Shown here one piece after another: positions 1 through 10,000 of a DNA stretch of 64,000 nucleotides. The position numbers and the translations under genes were made by a program. The first letter of the stretch is position 1, and the number at the start of each line of letters is the position of its first letter. Origin of the DNA: Bradyrhizobium sp. SZCCHNS1050 (lineage in GTDB: Bacteria; Pseudomonadota; Alphaproteobacteria; Rhizobiales; Xanthobacteraceae); the NCBI RefSeq assembly GCF_032484785.1, contig NZ_JAUETR010000001.1, forward strand, positions 1,863,501 to 1,927,500, given 5' to 3'. The notes under the pieces were generated by a model. The model had not been told where the DNA came from. It made no database searches and was given only the letters and a program-made list of their open reading frames with translations.

Positions 1-172
1 CGGTGCTGGTCGTCGCACGATGGGGGTCGAGCGTGGTAATGTCTGATCCGCCGGCCCCGATTTGCAGGGTGGTCCCCGGGGCTTCCGCTGCAGACACATC
101 ACCGGTCGCGTTCACCGTGACGGCGATGCAGAAAGCCAACATATAGACGTACTTCATAGAGACGTACTTCAT
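1..172 (-). CDS. ABC transporter substrate-binding protein, family 5 (N-terminus only)
   Basis: Partial gene running off the left edge; about 57 residues are visible. It starts with a signal peptide (MLAFCIAVTVNATG core, then a VSAAEA cleavage region). The mature start, LQIGAGGSDITTLDPHRATT, resembles the entry of periplasmic dipeptide/oligopeptide-binding proteins (SBP_bac_5), where a TLDPHxAT motif is typical. ATG at 172 is chosen because GAGG lies six bases upstream; ATGs at 157 and 142 are in frame. The first five codons are duplicated almost exactly (MKYVS/MKYVY), a 15-base tandem duplication at the start. The protein would capture a peptide-like solute in the periplasm. The family call rests on a short stretch, so the substrate is unknown. 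Confidence 0.6.
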   Translation of the reverse strand, partial: MKYVSMKYVYMLAFCIAVTVNATGDVSAAEAPGTTLQIGAGGSDITTLDPHRATTST

Positions 173-579
173 CCGGTGCCTCGCCCGTTGCCCACGCATC
201 AGGCTGGAAGAGTCCTGCATCTCTGTCAAAGTCCGAAATCAAGGAGACCTATTCTTGGGCGTTATGGGCTAACGGCGAAGCTCAACCGCGGCCCAAAAGT
301 TCGAATACCAGGACCCAGGCGGCAGCGACTGCAGACCCGGCGAACCGTCTACCCGGAGCGCGTCGCCTCCATCCGGAACGGCCCCCATGAGAGCATGAGC
401 ATAGCTCCGTCACAGGCGGCACGCGGAACCCTGTGCCGCCACACCGCCGCGCGCATCGATGGAGGACGCGCCGTGGTTGGCTTACGGAAGCGATCGATCT
501 CAAAGCTGGCGATTGCGCGCGACCATCGCGCCGTTTCGCCAATTGCGCGCCGCGCAGGAACGGCGCTTCGTCGTGAGTG
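173..579. other. Intergenic region, no gene supported
   Basis: About 400 bases between the end of the luxR-type gene and the start of the binding-protein gene, both on the minus strand. The open frames here are overlapping GC-rich shadows without recognisable domains. The promoter of the binding-protein gene should be here, but I see no convincing -35/-10 pair or terminator. Confidence 0.5.
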
Positions 580-1386
580 TCAGAGCGGCAACGGTCGGGC
601 GGCGTCGGCTTCAGTCGGTGGCGTGTCGGTCCACGCCGACACGGATGGGCCGGATAATCCGGGGATCTCAATGAGACCAAGCCTTATCGCCCTCACGACG
701 GCGACCGTCCGGCTGTTCGTGCCAAGCTTTCTCATCGCCTTCTTGAGGTGGAAGTTGATCGTGTTTTCGCTGATCTTGAGGATGATTCCGATATCCCAGG
801 AGGATTTGCCCTCTGCGGTCCACTTCAGGCATTCGCGTTCGCGCTGCGAGAGCCCAATCGCCTTCTTGCCCATCGCTGGCTGGGCAAGCTCGCCAAAAGC
901 AACATGGAACTGACACGCCAAGGCGTGAAGATGCTTCATATGCCGGATCGGGTCGGCATCGTCGAAGCTGGATGCAAAGGATAGAACGGAGATGCGCCCC
1001 GATGGCCCAAACAGCGGCACGCTCACCCCGTGCTTGAGACCGGCTTCGCGGCTCTCACGAAGGACCAACCGCTCGCCATCCTGCAGCTGCTTCTGCTCGA
1101 GCAGCTGATCCCACATGAATGGACTGCTATGAAACGGGGTTCGCCTGACGACCGGATCGATCTCGTGATACTTGCGCTCGAAATAGTGCTCTCGCCAATC
1201 GAGCGGAAAGTTGAGAGCGACGGCCGGCATAGGATGCTCTGGCAGCCGTACCGTCTCTTCATAGTTCAGGGCGCCATAAGCCACTTGGCCGAACCCCTCA
1301 TCGGCTGCAGAACTGACGAGAAGATCGAAGAGGTCGGACAGCGACTGCGTGCGGTTTGCACAATCGATGAAGCTGAAGAGGTCCAT
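580..1386 (-). CDS. braR: LuxR-family quorum-sensing regulator (BraR/RpaR-like)
   Basis: 268-residue regulator with an N-terminal autoinducer-binding domain (about residues 10-165; FPLDWREHYFERKYHEIDPV fits the conserved W, Y and D of the signal pocket). The C-terminal LuxR helix-turn-helix is at about 185-245 (LSQRERECLKWTAEGKSSWD, then ISENTINFHLKKAMRKL). ATG at 1386 is chosen over a TTG ten codons upstream because GAGG precedes it at good spacing. It lies next to a homoserine-lactone synthase gene on the opposite strand, the usual pairing. By family it should bind a homoserine lactone made by that enzyme and control its gene. The Bra/Rpa assignment (an aryl- or branched-acyl-HSL system as in Bradyrhizobium and Rhodopseudomonas) is inferred from the synthase and the genus. 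Confidence 0.85.
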   Translation of the reverse strand: MDLFSFIDCANRTQSLSDLFDLLVSSAADEGFGQVAYGALNYEETVRLPEHPMPAVALNFPLDWREHYFERKYHEIDPVVRRTPFHSSPFMWDQLLEQKQLQDGERLVLRESREAGLKHGVSVPLFGPSGRISVLSFASSFDDADPIRHMKHLHALACQFHVAFGELAQPAMGKKAIGLSQRERECLKWTAEGKSSWDIGIILKISENTINFHLKKAMRKLGTNSRTVAVVRAIRLGLIEIPGLSGPSVSAWTDTPPTEADAARPLPL

Positions 1387-2089
1387 TGCTACCTCACGGC
1401 AGACAAAGCTGCGCAAACTTCCGCCCAGATGTGATCGTGAAAACGAATCCGTCTGAATGTCCCGATTGCCGACGGTCCGTCCTTGCCCCCTCGTCTGCCT
1501 CTATCAAGGCGAGAAGCAGGCGCTTGCTTGTCCAAACTCCAACCCAACCTGAGGTAGACCGTACCATGATACGCTCCGTCGTGCAATTGACGATCATATT
1601 CGATTGATTTTTTCAGAAGCCGCGATGTCATCAACAATGCCCTTCTCCGGAAGCGGCGGCCCTGACGATCTTGCCGACTCCGGCAATCAGATCGCGCAGC
1701 AAAGTGCCTGTTTGATGAGCGATCTTCGGCACTTGTGTCAGCATGCACGAGATTGCTGGTACAAGTTTCGATCGGATCATGCGCACCAGGGACATTCTCC
1801 CGGCACGCAGCACGCGCAAGTCAGGCCTCGCGGCCATCCCAAGCTGAACCCGTTCAAACGGGCCTGGACGAGCCTTGCAAAAGCCAAGAACTACACCCCA
1901 ATACAACTCAGAATTGCGCCAGATTGTAGGTGATATTGGGGCGATGTCTGACAGTTGTCTTCCTCTGAGCAGCCGGTAGGACAGCAGCCGCTCCACAGAC
2001 GCGCGAACTACTCGACTGGGTAGCTGCCTCGCTGACGCTGTGCCGATTAGTCTGCATCTTCCCGTCACGTGGCACATTGGAAGATGCTC
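1387..2089. other. Divergent intergenic region between braR and braI
   Basis: About 700 bases separating the two quorum-sensing genes, long for such a pair. Candidate small frames on both strands show no domain. The only element I support is a lux-box-like dyad at 2006-2025. Confidence 0.5.
2006..2025. promoter_or_regulatory. Candidate lux box upstream of braI
   Basis: A 20-base imperfect palindrome, AACTACTCGACTGGGTAGCT, with CTAC/GTAG arms. Seven of ten positions pair. It is centred about 74 bases before the chosen start of the synthase gene, the size and place expected for a LuxR-type operator. Binding by the neighbouring regulator is inference. Confidence 0.45.
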
Positions 2090-2806
2090 ATGCGTACCCT
2101 TTTAATCAGGTGGGAAACCGTCCATCGATATGGCGAAGCCTGGATTTCGCATCATCGGCTGCGGTACCGGATGTTCGTCGAGCGCCAGGGGTGGTCCGTG
2201 CCTCATTATCAGGGCATGGAATATGATGAGTTCGACACACCGGCAGCCACCTACATCCTGGTGGTGGACGAGCAAGATCAGGCGCTTGGAACTGCACGGC
2301 TGATTCCGACCACACGCCCCTACATGGTCAAGTCCTTGTGGCCTAACCTGGTTGAAGGCTTGCTGCCGCATTCGGACGAAATCTGGGAAGCATCGCGATT
2401 CGGCTGCGATCGTGCGCTGAGCACCGGCGGACGGCGCCGAGTGATCGGGCAGCTCATACAGGCTTGTCAGGAATTCGGCCTCGCCAACGGCATCTCGTCC
2501 TATCTTGGTGTCATGCCCAGCTGGATCTTCAAGAATGTCATCGCTGCCCATGGCTGCCCGGTGAGGCCACTGGGAGCGAAGCTGCCGTTTCCGGGGCATG
2601 ACATTGGGGCAGCCTATATCGGGGTATCATCAGCCGTCCTGGAATTGGTTCGCCAGCATACGGGCGTCCCTAAAGCGCTGCATGAAAGCCCTTCTCCTGG
2701 GCCTGTCCCATCAGCACCGTCCCGGCGCTTGGCAGAGGATGCTCCATCGGAGCCCAAAGGACTGGCCTGCAGCCCAGAGTTGGAAGGGCTCGTGGAGGCT
2801 GGATGA
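2090..2806 (+). CDS. braI: Acyl-homoserine-lactone synthase (BraI/RpaI-like)
   Basis: LuxI-type autoinducer synthase making a homoserine lactone from S-adenosylmethionine and an acyl donor. The invariant residues are present: RLRYRMFVERQGW (R, F, W), YDEFDTP (two D), GTARLIPTTRPYM (R) and IWEASRF (E, SR). GTG at 2069 and ATG at 2084 are in frame, but ATG at 2090 has GGAAG six bases upstream and gives 238 residues. The last ~35 residues, rich in P and S, extend past the usual end of the family. BraI and RpaI of Bradyrhizobium and Rhodopseudomonas use CoA-linked aryl acids (cinnamoyl, p-coumaroyl); the related BjaI uses isovaleryl-CoA. Which donor applies cannot be read from the sequence. Confidence 0.88.
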   Translation: MRTLLIRWETVHRYGEAWISHHRLRYRMFVERQGWSVPHYQGMEYDEFDTPAATYILVVDEQDQALGTARLIPTTRPYMVKSLWPNLVEGLLPHSDEIWEASRFGCDRALSTGGRRRVIGQLIQACQEFGLANGISSYLGVMPSWIFKNVIAAHGCPVRPLGAKLPFPGHDIGAAYIGVSSAVLELVRQHTGVPKALHESPSPGPVPSAPSRRLAEDAPSEPKGLACSPELEGLVEAG

Positions 2807-3105
2807 GCGCGATCCCCGAACCTTCGACCATCTTGCCGCCGCAGGGCCCGCCAGTGAGGGCCGATCAGCGCTTGCATCAGGCTTTGGGCCTCAGCGCGAT
2901 TGACCGTCTCTGAAGAAGATGCGGCATCACCGCAATCGGTGGCGATCAACGCGTCGGCTGCTTCGCTCAAGAAAGCCTGCCACGCTGGATTTGTCGCTCA
3001 CAAGCTTCCCTGCTTCAGGAACGCCGAATGTATCAACTTTGAGCGCCAGGCGGTCCTGGTTTGTATGCATTGCGGAGGAAGCCAACGCGATGCGCGGCTC
3101 CGGGT
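2807..3105. other. Intergenic region, no gene supported
   Basis: About 300 bases between braI and the conjugative-element remnant. Small frames exist on both strands but none shows a domain or a credible ribosome binding site. Confidence 0.5.
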
Positions 3106-3339
3106 CTATCTGGCCTTGATGGCTGGTGCCCGCTTCGACTTGGCAAACGCCCGATCAGTCGCCATGAAACGTGCCACCATTGCCGAGGCCAGGCGACCAA
3201 GATCATTGGCCGGCTGGTCCGAATGGCGGCCGACAGCTTCGGCATAGGCCTGCAGATCGCGAAACACGCTCGCTGACAGTTCGACCGTGATTTTGACCGG
3301 CTTCTCATCGGGAAGTTCCGAGATCTTCAGCTTCGCCAT
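3106..3339 (-). CDS. DUF2274 family protein of conjugative-transfer loci
   Basis: 77-residue protein beginning MAKLKISELPDEKPVKITVE, with a ribbon-helix-helix-like central part (LSASVFRDLQAYAEAV). Small proteins of this type (DUF2274) typically sit directly after trbI in the trb mating-pair-formation clusters of alphaproteobacterial conjugative elements. Here it begins six bases after a trbI remnant, the same order. It looks intact, but with the trb genes gone it probably has no transfer role. Its molecular function is not established. Confidence 0.7.
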   Translation of the reverse strand: MAKLKISELPDEKPVKITVELSASVFRDLQAYAEAVGRHSDQPANDLGRLASAMVARFMATDRAFAKSKRAPAIKAR

Positions 3340-3344
3340 GACTG

Positions 3345-3842
3345 CTACCCCTGATACGGCTCGAGCACGAGGTCACGATTGACGATCACGCGGACCGGAA
3401 AGCCCGGCCTCACTGTCAGAGTCGGCTGGACGTTCATCTGTTGACCAACCAGCTGCTGACCTGTGCGGCTCATGGAGTTGCCGAAGCCCTGGCGGAGCGC
3501 CTGGATGATCGCGGCATTGTTCGTATTTTGATTGGTGCCCGCGTTGACCTCGCTGCCCATCGAGAGCAGCGTCGAGAGCAGCGCTGCGCCAACCAGCTGC
3601 CTGAAGTGGTTATCGACCTCGTCCGAGAGACCCGAATAACCGGCAGCGTCGGCGCCCTGCTGCCGTTCCAGAACGATCGACCGGCCATTGGGCATGATCA
3701 GCCTGGTCCAGACCAGGAGCACGCGCGATTGCCCGGCCGTCACCTGGCTATCGTATATCCCGATCAGCCGCGCGCCCTGCGGGACAAGCAGGAAGCGGCC
3801 TGACGGCGAATCGAACACGTTCTCGGTGACCTGAGCGGTGAA
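3345..3842 (-). pseudogene. trbI: trbI C-terminal fragment (VirB10-like conjugation protein)
   Basis: The frame encodes the C-terminal domain of TrbI, the VirB10-like periplasm-spanning component of the conjugative type IV secretion channel. The motif TAQVTENVFDSPSGRFLLVP is characteristic, followed by GARLIGIYDSQVTAGQSR and a PGFPVRVIVNRDLVLEPYQG end. The cytoplasmic N-terminus, membrane helix and proline-rich linker are missing. Similarity begins abruptly near 3842, where sequence of an ardC gene in another frame takes over. It is therefore a deletion remnant, followed by its normal downstream neighbour (DUF2274). Confidence 0.8.
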
Positions 3843-4254
3843 CAGTAAACCGCTTCAGGAACGGAATGGCTTGCGCCTCCTCGCCGACCTCGCGGGCACG
3901 TTGCCGTTCATCCGATGGCACAAAGCGGTCGGCGTAGACGACAGAGACGCCGCGCTCGCCCTTGCGGACATGACCGCCGAGCGAGAGAGCTTGCCGGAAG
4001 GTCAACCAGCTCTGGCCCGTCAACCCGCGCTCGATGACTGCCCCCCAGAGGATGAGAACGTTGATCCCCGAGTACGGCCGACCCGTAGCCCCATTCCGTG
4101 GCAAGGCCAGCTGAGCCTTCGCCGCTTGCGTCCCCCATGGCCGAACCCAGGGCACCCGGCCAGCCTCCAGCTCACCGATGATCTTGCTCGTGATCTCCTC
4201 ATAGAGGCTCGCCCGGCTCTCGCCGGCGCGCGCACCAAGTCTCCGTCCCTGCAT
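3843..4254 (-). pseudogene. ardC-like antirestriction gene, 3'-truncated
   Basis: N-terminal ssDNA-binding domain of the ArdC/DUF1738 family: RASLYEEITSKIIGELEAGR, VPWVRPWG, GRPYSGINVLILW, WLTFRQALSLGGHVRKGERG and VSVVYADRFVP. ArdC proteins bind single-stranded DNA and shield incoming plasmid DNA from restriction. Similarity stops at about residue 138 (AIPFLKRFTV), where the gene is fused out of frame to the trbI fragment; the C-terminal metallopeptidase-like region is lost. The start at 4254 is uncertain. The junction implies a deletion that removed everything between ardC and the end of trbI in a former integrative conjugative element. Confidence 0.75.
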
Positions 4255-4475
4255 CGCGGATCTCCGCGACGGGCGCGGCGGAACTCTCTCGCCACTTCCA
4301 ACCCGTCACGGCCAAAACCCGGCCTGCACTCTTGCTCTCAACGAGCTTCACGCCCATCCAGGGCGGACGGCCCATGAATCCCTCCGGAGCTTCCGGGGAG
4401 GACATCGCCGTTTGACGTCCACCGGGATGATGAGCTGTAGGCGTGTATTGCCTCTCTGGGGACAGCGCCGCATCT

Positions 4476-6653
4476 TTAAGCGGCCTGTTCCTCCGCCAGC
4501 GGGCCCTCACTTTCGCGCTTCCTGTTGATCAGATTGAGCAGCTGGGCGGCAGCCTTCGCATCGCAGAGTGCGCGATGATGGCTCTCGAGTTCGATGTCAT
4601 AGATCTGGCACAGATTTCCGAGCCCGTAGGACTTATGGCCGGGATATCGCCGTCGCATTCCGGCGCAGGTGCAAAGCTTTGGAAAGCGGAACTTTCGATC
4701 GAGACGGCTGAACTCGTAAGCGATAAAGCCATAGTCGAAATTGACGTTGTGTGCGACAAAGACGCCGTCACCCATGAATTTGAGAAAGCTGTCTGCAACA
4801 GATGCGAAAACCGGAGCATCGCGAACCATCTCGTTTGTGATGCCCGTGAGCCGGGTGATATTTGCAGGAATGGGACGCTGAGGATTGAGCAGGGAGTGCC
4901 ACTCATCGACAACCTGATGATTGCGGATCTTGACCGCACCAATCTCGGTTATGCGGTCGCCAGAGGCCCAGCTCCCGGTCGTCTCGATATCGACAACAAT
5001 GTAATCCTGCCCGGGGTCGAAGCAAAACCCGACCCTGCAGATCTCTGCCTGGAGCCCGACTGATTGCAGTTGCCGCAGGCGGGTGAGCTGGTTGCGGCGG
5101 ATGACGTCACCCTCTGCCTTGATCTCCACGAATGAGACCGCGCCATCGCGAAGCAGCATCAGATCAGGGAATCCGTCGCGCATAGCGCGGAAATCCTCGC
5201 ACATCGCGTGCAAGATCGCGGCAACGCCGTGAGGGCTGGCGTGATCGAGAAGTGTACGGACAGCCTCGATCTGAAAGCGATCCCAGTTGAAGATGCCATT
5301 GGGCCGCCCCCAGCGCGCAGCGAGCGCACGCAGGATCAGCGGAAGGGCATCACCCGATCGGACGGCGGCAAGCTTCACGTCCACCTGGGCCTTGAACAAT
5401 CGGATGAACGTGCGATCTTTGAGACATTGCGGGACCCAGTCGAAGCCGCTGTGCAATTGACCGGATTCGAACAACTCGTCCCAGAACAGAAGGCCGAAAA
5501 GGGTGTGCCACAATGCGTTCTCGGCAAAGTACACCTGACTGCCCTGACGGCGCATGACCCCAGCGACACCGGCCTCCGGGTTGCCCCGATGTGTGTCGTC
5601 GACCGCGACGACGCGCCCCGAGCGCAGGAGTTCGGTGCAAAGCCCCGTTCGCTGACCGCCAAACTTGCGCGCATAGAAGTCGACCGCAAAAACGTGCTCT
5701 TCGTCGCTCGCCGGATCATCAATGATCCGGCGCAGAAGCGCTTCAGATTCACTTTTCGCGCCCAGACTGTAGTGAAGGCGCACAAGGCGCTCGCGGCATT
5801 CGGGGGACGAACCGACACGATAAAGTTGAAGCGCGAGCGCAGTATCGGCGCCCTTCTCGAAGAACTGGCCAAGCTTGAAGGCCGCGCGGCTTCTCAGATC
5901 CTGAGCGTAATCTGTCGGACCTGGCGGTCCGCCGAGCAGGTCGACCACTCCCTGGCGATAGATCGCCTCGGCTTCGGTCTCGAGTTGGTCGAGCAGGCTA
6001 CTATAGTGAAAGCAGGCGTGGGCTTCATCGCCATCCGCAAATCGTGCACTGAACGAGGTCGCACTGTTGGTGCGCATGATGCCGAGATCGCGTAGCGCGA
6101 AGGTCTTGAGATCCCGCTCCGTCTTGCCAAAATAGAGATAGAGGAGAAATTCGATCGGCCTCGTGTTGTGAAGCGCGATGAAGCTTTTCCCACCACAATG
6201 CTGAGCAGCGACCTCAAAAGGAACATTGGCGAGAAAGTATTCGATGAGCTTGGACTTCGACCAGGATTTACGAATATCGGATCTTCCGGATGCATGCGCC
6301 GCCGTCACAAGGGTGTCTTTGGGCAAGCATGTTACGAAAGCGGCGTAATCGTCGACCTGCAGAACACGAGCATGGGCGCTGGCAAGCAGATGCAGAGCCG
6401 CGGCTTCAACATCTGCAATCTCTGGATATTTGAAGAGCGTGCGATTGAAGATCGCTCCCCGTCGATTGACCATGCGGACAAGAAGGCATTGTGCATCCCT
6501 GGGAAGACCGTCAAATTGCTCGATGAAGACATGGTGCTCCGGGGTCAGGACAGCACCGTAAGTCTTCTTCACGAAGCCGAGCATCTCCGTGAAATGATCG
6601 AGATAGTAATAGACAGGAAGGACTTGCGGCTTCATCCGGGGCGCTCTTTTCAT
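4476..6653 (-). CDS. FAN1-type VRR-NUC nuclease fused to DEDDh (DnaQ-like) exonuclease
   Basis: 725-residue two-enzyme fusion. Residues about 10-75 match the N-terminal helical/winged-helix region of bacterial FAN1 (YYLDHFTEMLGFVKKTYG, LPRDAQCLLVRMVNRRGAIF). A helical repeat region follows. The VRR-NUC domain lies at about 480-545 with its PD-x-ExK centre intact (GFPDLMLLRDGAVSFVEIKA). From about 548 there is a complete DEDDh 3'-5' exonuclease: VVDIETTG (D, E), HNVNFD (D), HHRALCDA (H, D). FAN1 cuts 5' flaps and unhooks interstrand crosslinks; the DnaQ-like part would trim 3' ends. Both sets of catalytic residues are present, so both activities are predicted. Start could be 6653 or the second ATG six codons later. 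No operon partner; it lies between element debris and an autotransporter gene. Confidence 0.85.
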   Translation of the reverse strand: MKRAPRMKPQVLPVYYYLDHFTEMLGFVKKTYGAVLTPEHHVFIEQFDGLPRDAQCLLVRMVNRRGAIFNRTLFKYPEIADVEAAALHLLASAHARVLQVDDYAAFVTCLPKDTLVTAAHASGRSDIRKSWSKSKLIEYFLANVPFEVAAQHCGGKSFIALHNTRPIEFLLYLYFGKTERDLKTFALRDLGIMRTNSATSFSARFADGDEAHACFHYSSLLDQLETEAEAIYRQGVVDLLGGPPGPTDYAQDLRSRAAFKLGQFFEKGADTALALQLYRVGSSPECRERLVRLHYSLGAKSESEALLRRIIDDPASDEEHVFAVDFYARKFGGQRTGLCTELLRSGRVVAVDDTHRGNPEAGVAGVMRRQGSQVYFAENALWHTLFGLLFWDELFESGQLHSGFDWVPQCLKDRTFIRLFKAQVDVKLAAVRSGDALPLILRALAARWGRPNGIFNWDRFQIEAVRTLLDHASPHGVAAILHAMCEDFRAMRDGFPDLMLLRDGAVSFVEIKAEGDVIRRNQLTRLRQLQSVGLQAEICRVGFCFDPGQDYIVVDIETTGSWASGDRITEIGAVKIRNHQVVDEWHSLLNPQRPIPANITRLTGITNEMVRDAPVFASVADSFLKFMGDGVFVAHNVNFDYGFIAYEFSRLDRKFRFPKLCTCAGMRRRYPGHKSYGLGNLCQIYDIELESHHRALCDAKAAAQLLNLINRKRESEGPLAEEQAA

Positions 6654-7020
6654 GCCTTCTGTTGCGCAGCGTAGCGCGGTTCAGCCCTTCAAGCCTTCTG
6701 AGGTGAGGGTGGGCATTGGGCTCTCTTGACGGTGCGGCCACCCCGTTCTATTTTTGTTCTTTCCTGCCCCGATTTGTCAAGTGAGTACCCGCTTGAGCCT
6801 TCGCCGTCATCGCGCGAATGCGCGCCCCTCCTGATCGACGGACTCGTTGAGGGTCTGCGTTGGAGCGACTCAAGGCGCGGCCGATTTTCATCTCGAGGCG
6901 AGCCGAGCACGGCCCCTAGTCGAAGGATCGTGAGCTTCCGCAGAGATATGACTCTGTCCCACTCGCTCCCGATGATCTCGCCGCTCGTGATGATTCTCAT
7001 CGATTCTTGCGATATCGCGG
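6654..7020. other. Intergenic region, no gene supported
   Basis: About 370 bases between two minus-strand genes. It should hold the promoter of the nuclease gene and the end of the autotransporter transcript; I could not identify either convincingly. Confidence 0.4.
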
Positions 7021-10000
7021 TCACCAGACATAGCGCATGGAGGCTCTACCGGAATAGGAACGTGTGGTGCTCGAGAACTCTCCATCGAGGGTGGCAGCCG
7101 CGGACCAGCCATTGCTCCAATGTCGTTCGAGACCCAGAGTGGTCAACGCAGCGTCCGGCGCCGGCTGCGCGCCGCTGACGGTAAAGCTTGCCCCCAGCAG
7201 CGATTGGAAAGTTGCAGCGACGCTGCGATCCGAATTGAAGTCATGAGCCCACGCGATACGGCCTCGCCAGTTGAGCACGCCATCCTTGTCCCCCAAGGAC
7301 AAGCCGGTCCGAAGTCCTATTTCGGTCCGATAATCTGTCACCCGCTTGGCGGAATAGCTCAGGGCGAATACCGGGGCGCCGGCGACGGACTGCTCGGCGT
7401 ATTGGGGCAGATCAAGCTGGGCGGCCTGCCCTGCCGCATAGGGCGTCAGACCGAAATTGCGGATCAAGGGCACCGACAGGCGATAGCCGGCTTCAACGCG
7501 TCCGGAATAGGCGTTCGCTTTGAACGACGCCTTCAACCGATCGACACCGGCTATGGTGCGATCTGTCGTTACATCCTGCCAACCGTAAGCCAAGGCTGCG
7601 CTCAGATAGGCCGGCCCTTGGACGTGTCGAACATAGGCGCCAGCCTGAAACAGATCAGATCTCCCTGTTCCGAGGGCGTTGACACTAAAACCTGTGCCGC
7701 CACCCGCGAGAGCAAATCCCGCGACCGTGGCCGGCGTCAACAAATAGTCTGCCCCGACCGCAGTGCCGTAGATGCGGCTGGTGGAGCGAGCTGATCCGGC
7801 TCCGGCGCTTCCATCCGTCGACTGCGACCCGCCAAATCCGTCAACCCAAACACTCCAGCGCGGCTCGAGCGATTCTGGCTGCCTGCTCATCGACGCAAAC
7901 GCGTTCCCCGCCGGCCGGCTCGGTGTCCTGTCAGCCTCGGCATAGGCCAGCGGGGCAACTTCGCCAACGCCGTCGCGCCCGGCCTGACCGTGATCCCCGA
8001 GCAGGCTGACAAACTGCCCCATCGCATTGAACGTGGCCTGCTGCGGAGCTGACGCGAGCTCTCCCGATACTTGGGTCAGTCCCGAGGGCGAAAGTGTGCC
8101 AAACACGAGCGGAATACTGCCCGTCGTATCGAAGAACCGCGTCAGTGCGTTGGCAACATTCCGCTGGTTCGCGGACAGGCCGCCACCGTAGTTCGGCGCG
8201 CTTGCCGGAACGAAATCAAGCGATAGGTCGAGATAAGCAGCATTTGCGTCATAGCTGAGGGCGGATTTGAAACCAGCCGGGAGATTGGTATTCGCCAAGG
8301 AGGCAAACGTCCCGCTGACGCCGCCACCGGCGGTCAAGATCGTATAGCGCTTGGCGACGTAGCTGCCCGCAGCAAAGATTGCCTCGACCGTTGCCCCGCC
8401 CGCCGTCATCGTGCCGCTGATACTGGCGAAACTCGAGGCTGTCGGATTGAGCTGAATGAGATAGATCGCGCCAGATTGAAATGCGAGATTCCCCACGATC
8501 GCCATCGAACTCCCGGCTGTACCATTTCCGGGCGCGAGGACGGTGCCACTATTGATGCTGACCGTCAGGGGATCAATTGTCCCGGTGCCGGTTATCATCC
8601 CGGAATTCAGGTTGACTGCCGACGTCCCGGTGAGCGCGCCGTCCACCTGGAAAACGCCGCCGTTGATATTCGTTGCTCCGGTGTAGCTGGCCGTCCCCGC
8701 GAGGACGAACGTACCCGAGCCCGTTTTCGTGAGACCGCCGGCACCGCTGAGATCGAGGTTTGCAGTGCCGGATTGAACGACAAAGTCTGTATTGGATGCG
8801 ATCACACCATTTCTGACCAACCCACCCGTCAGAAAGACACCTCCATTTTGCGTCTGAGTGGTCCCGCCAAGGTCGAGGATTCCGCCTGCGACCGTCGTTG
8901 ATCCGCTAGCCGCACCGAGCGTACCGCTGCCCGAAAGCCGCAAGGTCCCCGCGTTGACAACCGTTCCCTCGGTGTAGGCGTTGGCAGCAGCCAGCACCAT
9001 CGTTCCGACGCCGTCGAACACCACCGTTCCAGCAGAACCTCCATCCGAGATCGTCCCCTGGATGGTCTGCGTCGTGCCTGCCGGCGCCGCAAAATGTCCA
9101 CTCCCCGTGAGCTGAATCGCATTGCCGATTGCAAAGTCGGCCGTGTTCGCGAAAGAGAGGCTCGTTCCGTTCGCCATATTGAGCGTGCCGCTGCCCAAGG
9201 CGTTGTTGTTGGCAATGACCAAGGAGCCGGCGTTCAGCTGGGTTCCTCCTGAATAGGTGTTGTTGCCGGACAAGATCAGCGCGCCACCTCCAACCTTCGT
9301 CAGACTGCCACCGGCCCCCGATATGACACCCGAAACCTCGGTGTCCGTATTCGACAGTCCGGTCGTCAAGGTTTTCGAGCCGAGAATGAAGTTGCCGGCG
9401 CCAGCAATCGATCCAACGCTTATCCCGCTGGATGTCAGCCCAGAAATGTCGACAGAGCCGCCCAGATTGGTCACGAGTTGGGCGGTGCCGCCGCTACTGG
9501 TGTCGGTAAAGCGCGTGACTCCGAAGGCGCCCGTGGTGATGACCGCGTCACCCGCCGTCGCCGAATTGGCAAACTGGAGCGTACCTAGATTGCCAGAGAT
9601 ACCTGACACCATGAAGCTCGGGCGATTGCCGGACTGATCGTCAATCCCCGCCCCGCTGATCACCAGCGACGCGGCGCCGCCGGAATTGCCCGTCACGTTG
9701 AATGTATAGGCCGGTGCGCCGCTCAGAAAGCTCAAACCAGCCACCTGCGTTGCCTGCCTGACGTCGATTGCGGTGACAGTGGAGGCTCCGAACCGGGCGG
9801 TGTCTGTCGCAAGGGGGACCGATCCGACAGTCCAATTCGCTGCCGTGTTCCAATCGGAATTGATGGGTGTCGCAAGCCATCCGGGCGCGACGGAAACCAC
9901 TGTCCGCGTCGCCGTCGCCACATCGTTCCAGTTGAACGTTGCCGTGGGATTGGTGCTCAGCGACATCTGAATCTGTTGCTGACTGGGCGTAGACCAATTC

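Noticed and set aside
62..913. 283-codon plus-strand frame across the left end
   Set aside because: Antisense to the luxR-type gene and to the signal peptide of the binding protein; basic, domain-free composition of a shadow frame.
4199..4510. 103-codon minus-strand frame upstream of the ardC remnant
   Set aside because: No recognised domain, overlaps ardC and the end of the nuclease gene, and has no ribosome site; the MGRPPWMGVKLVE segment may be a relic of the same element but cannot be named.
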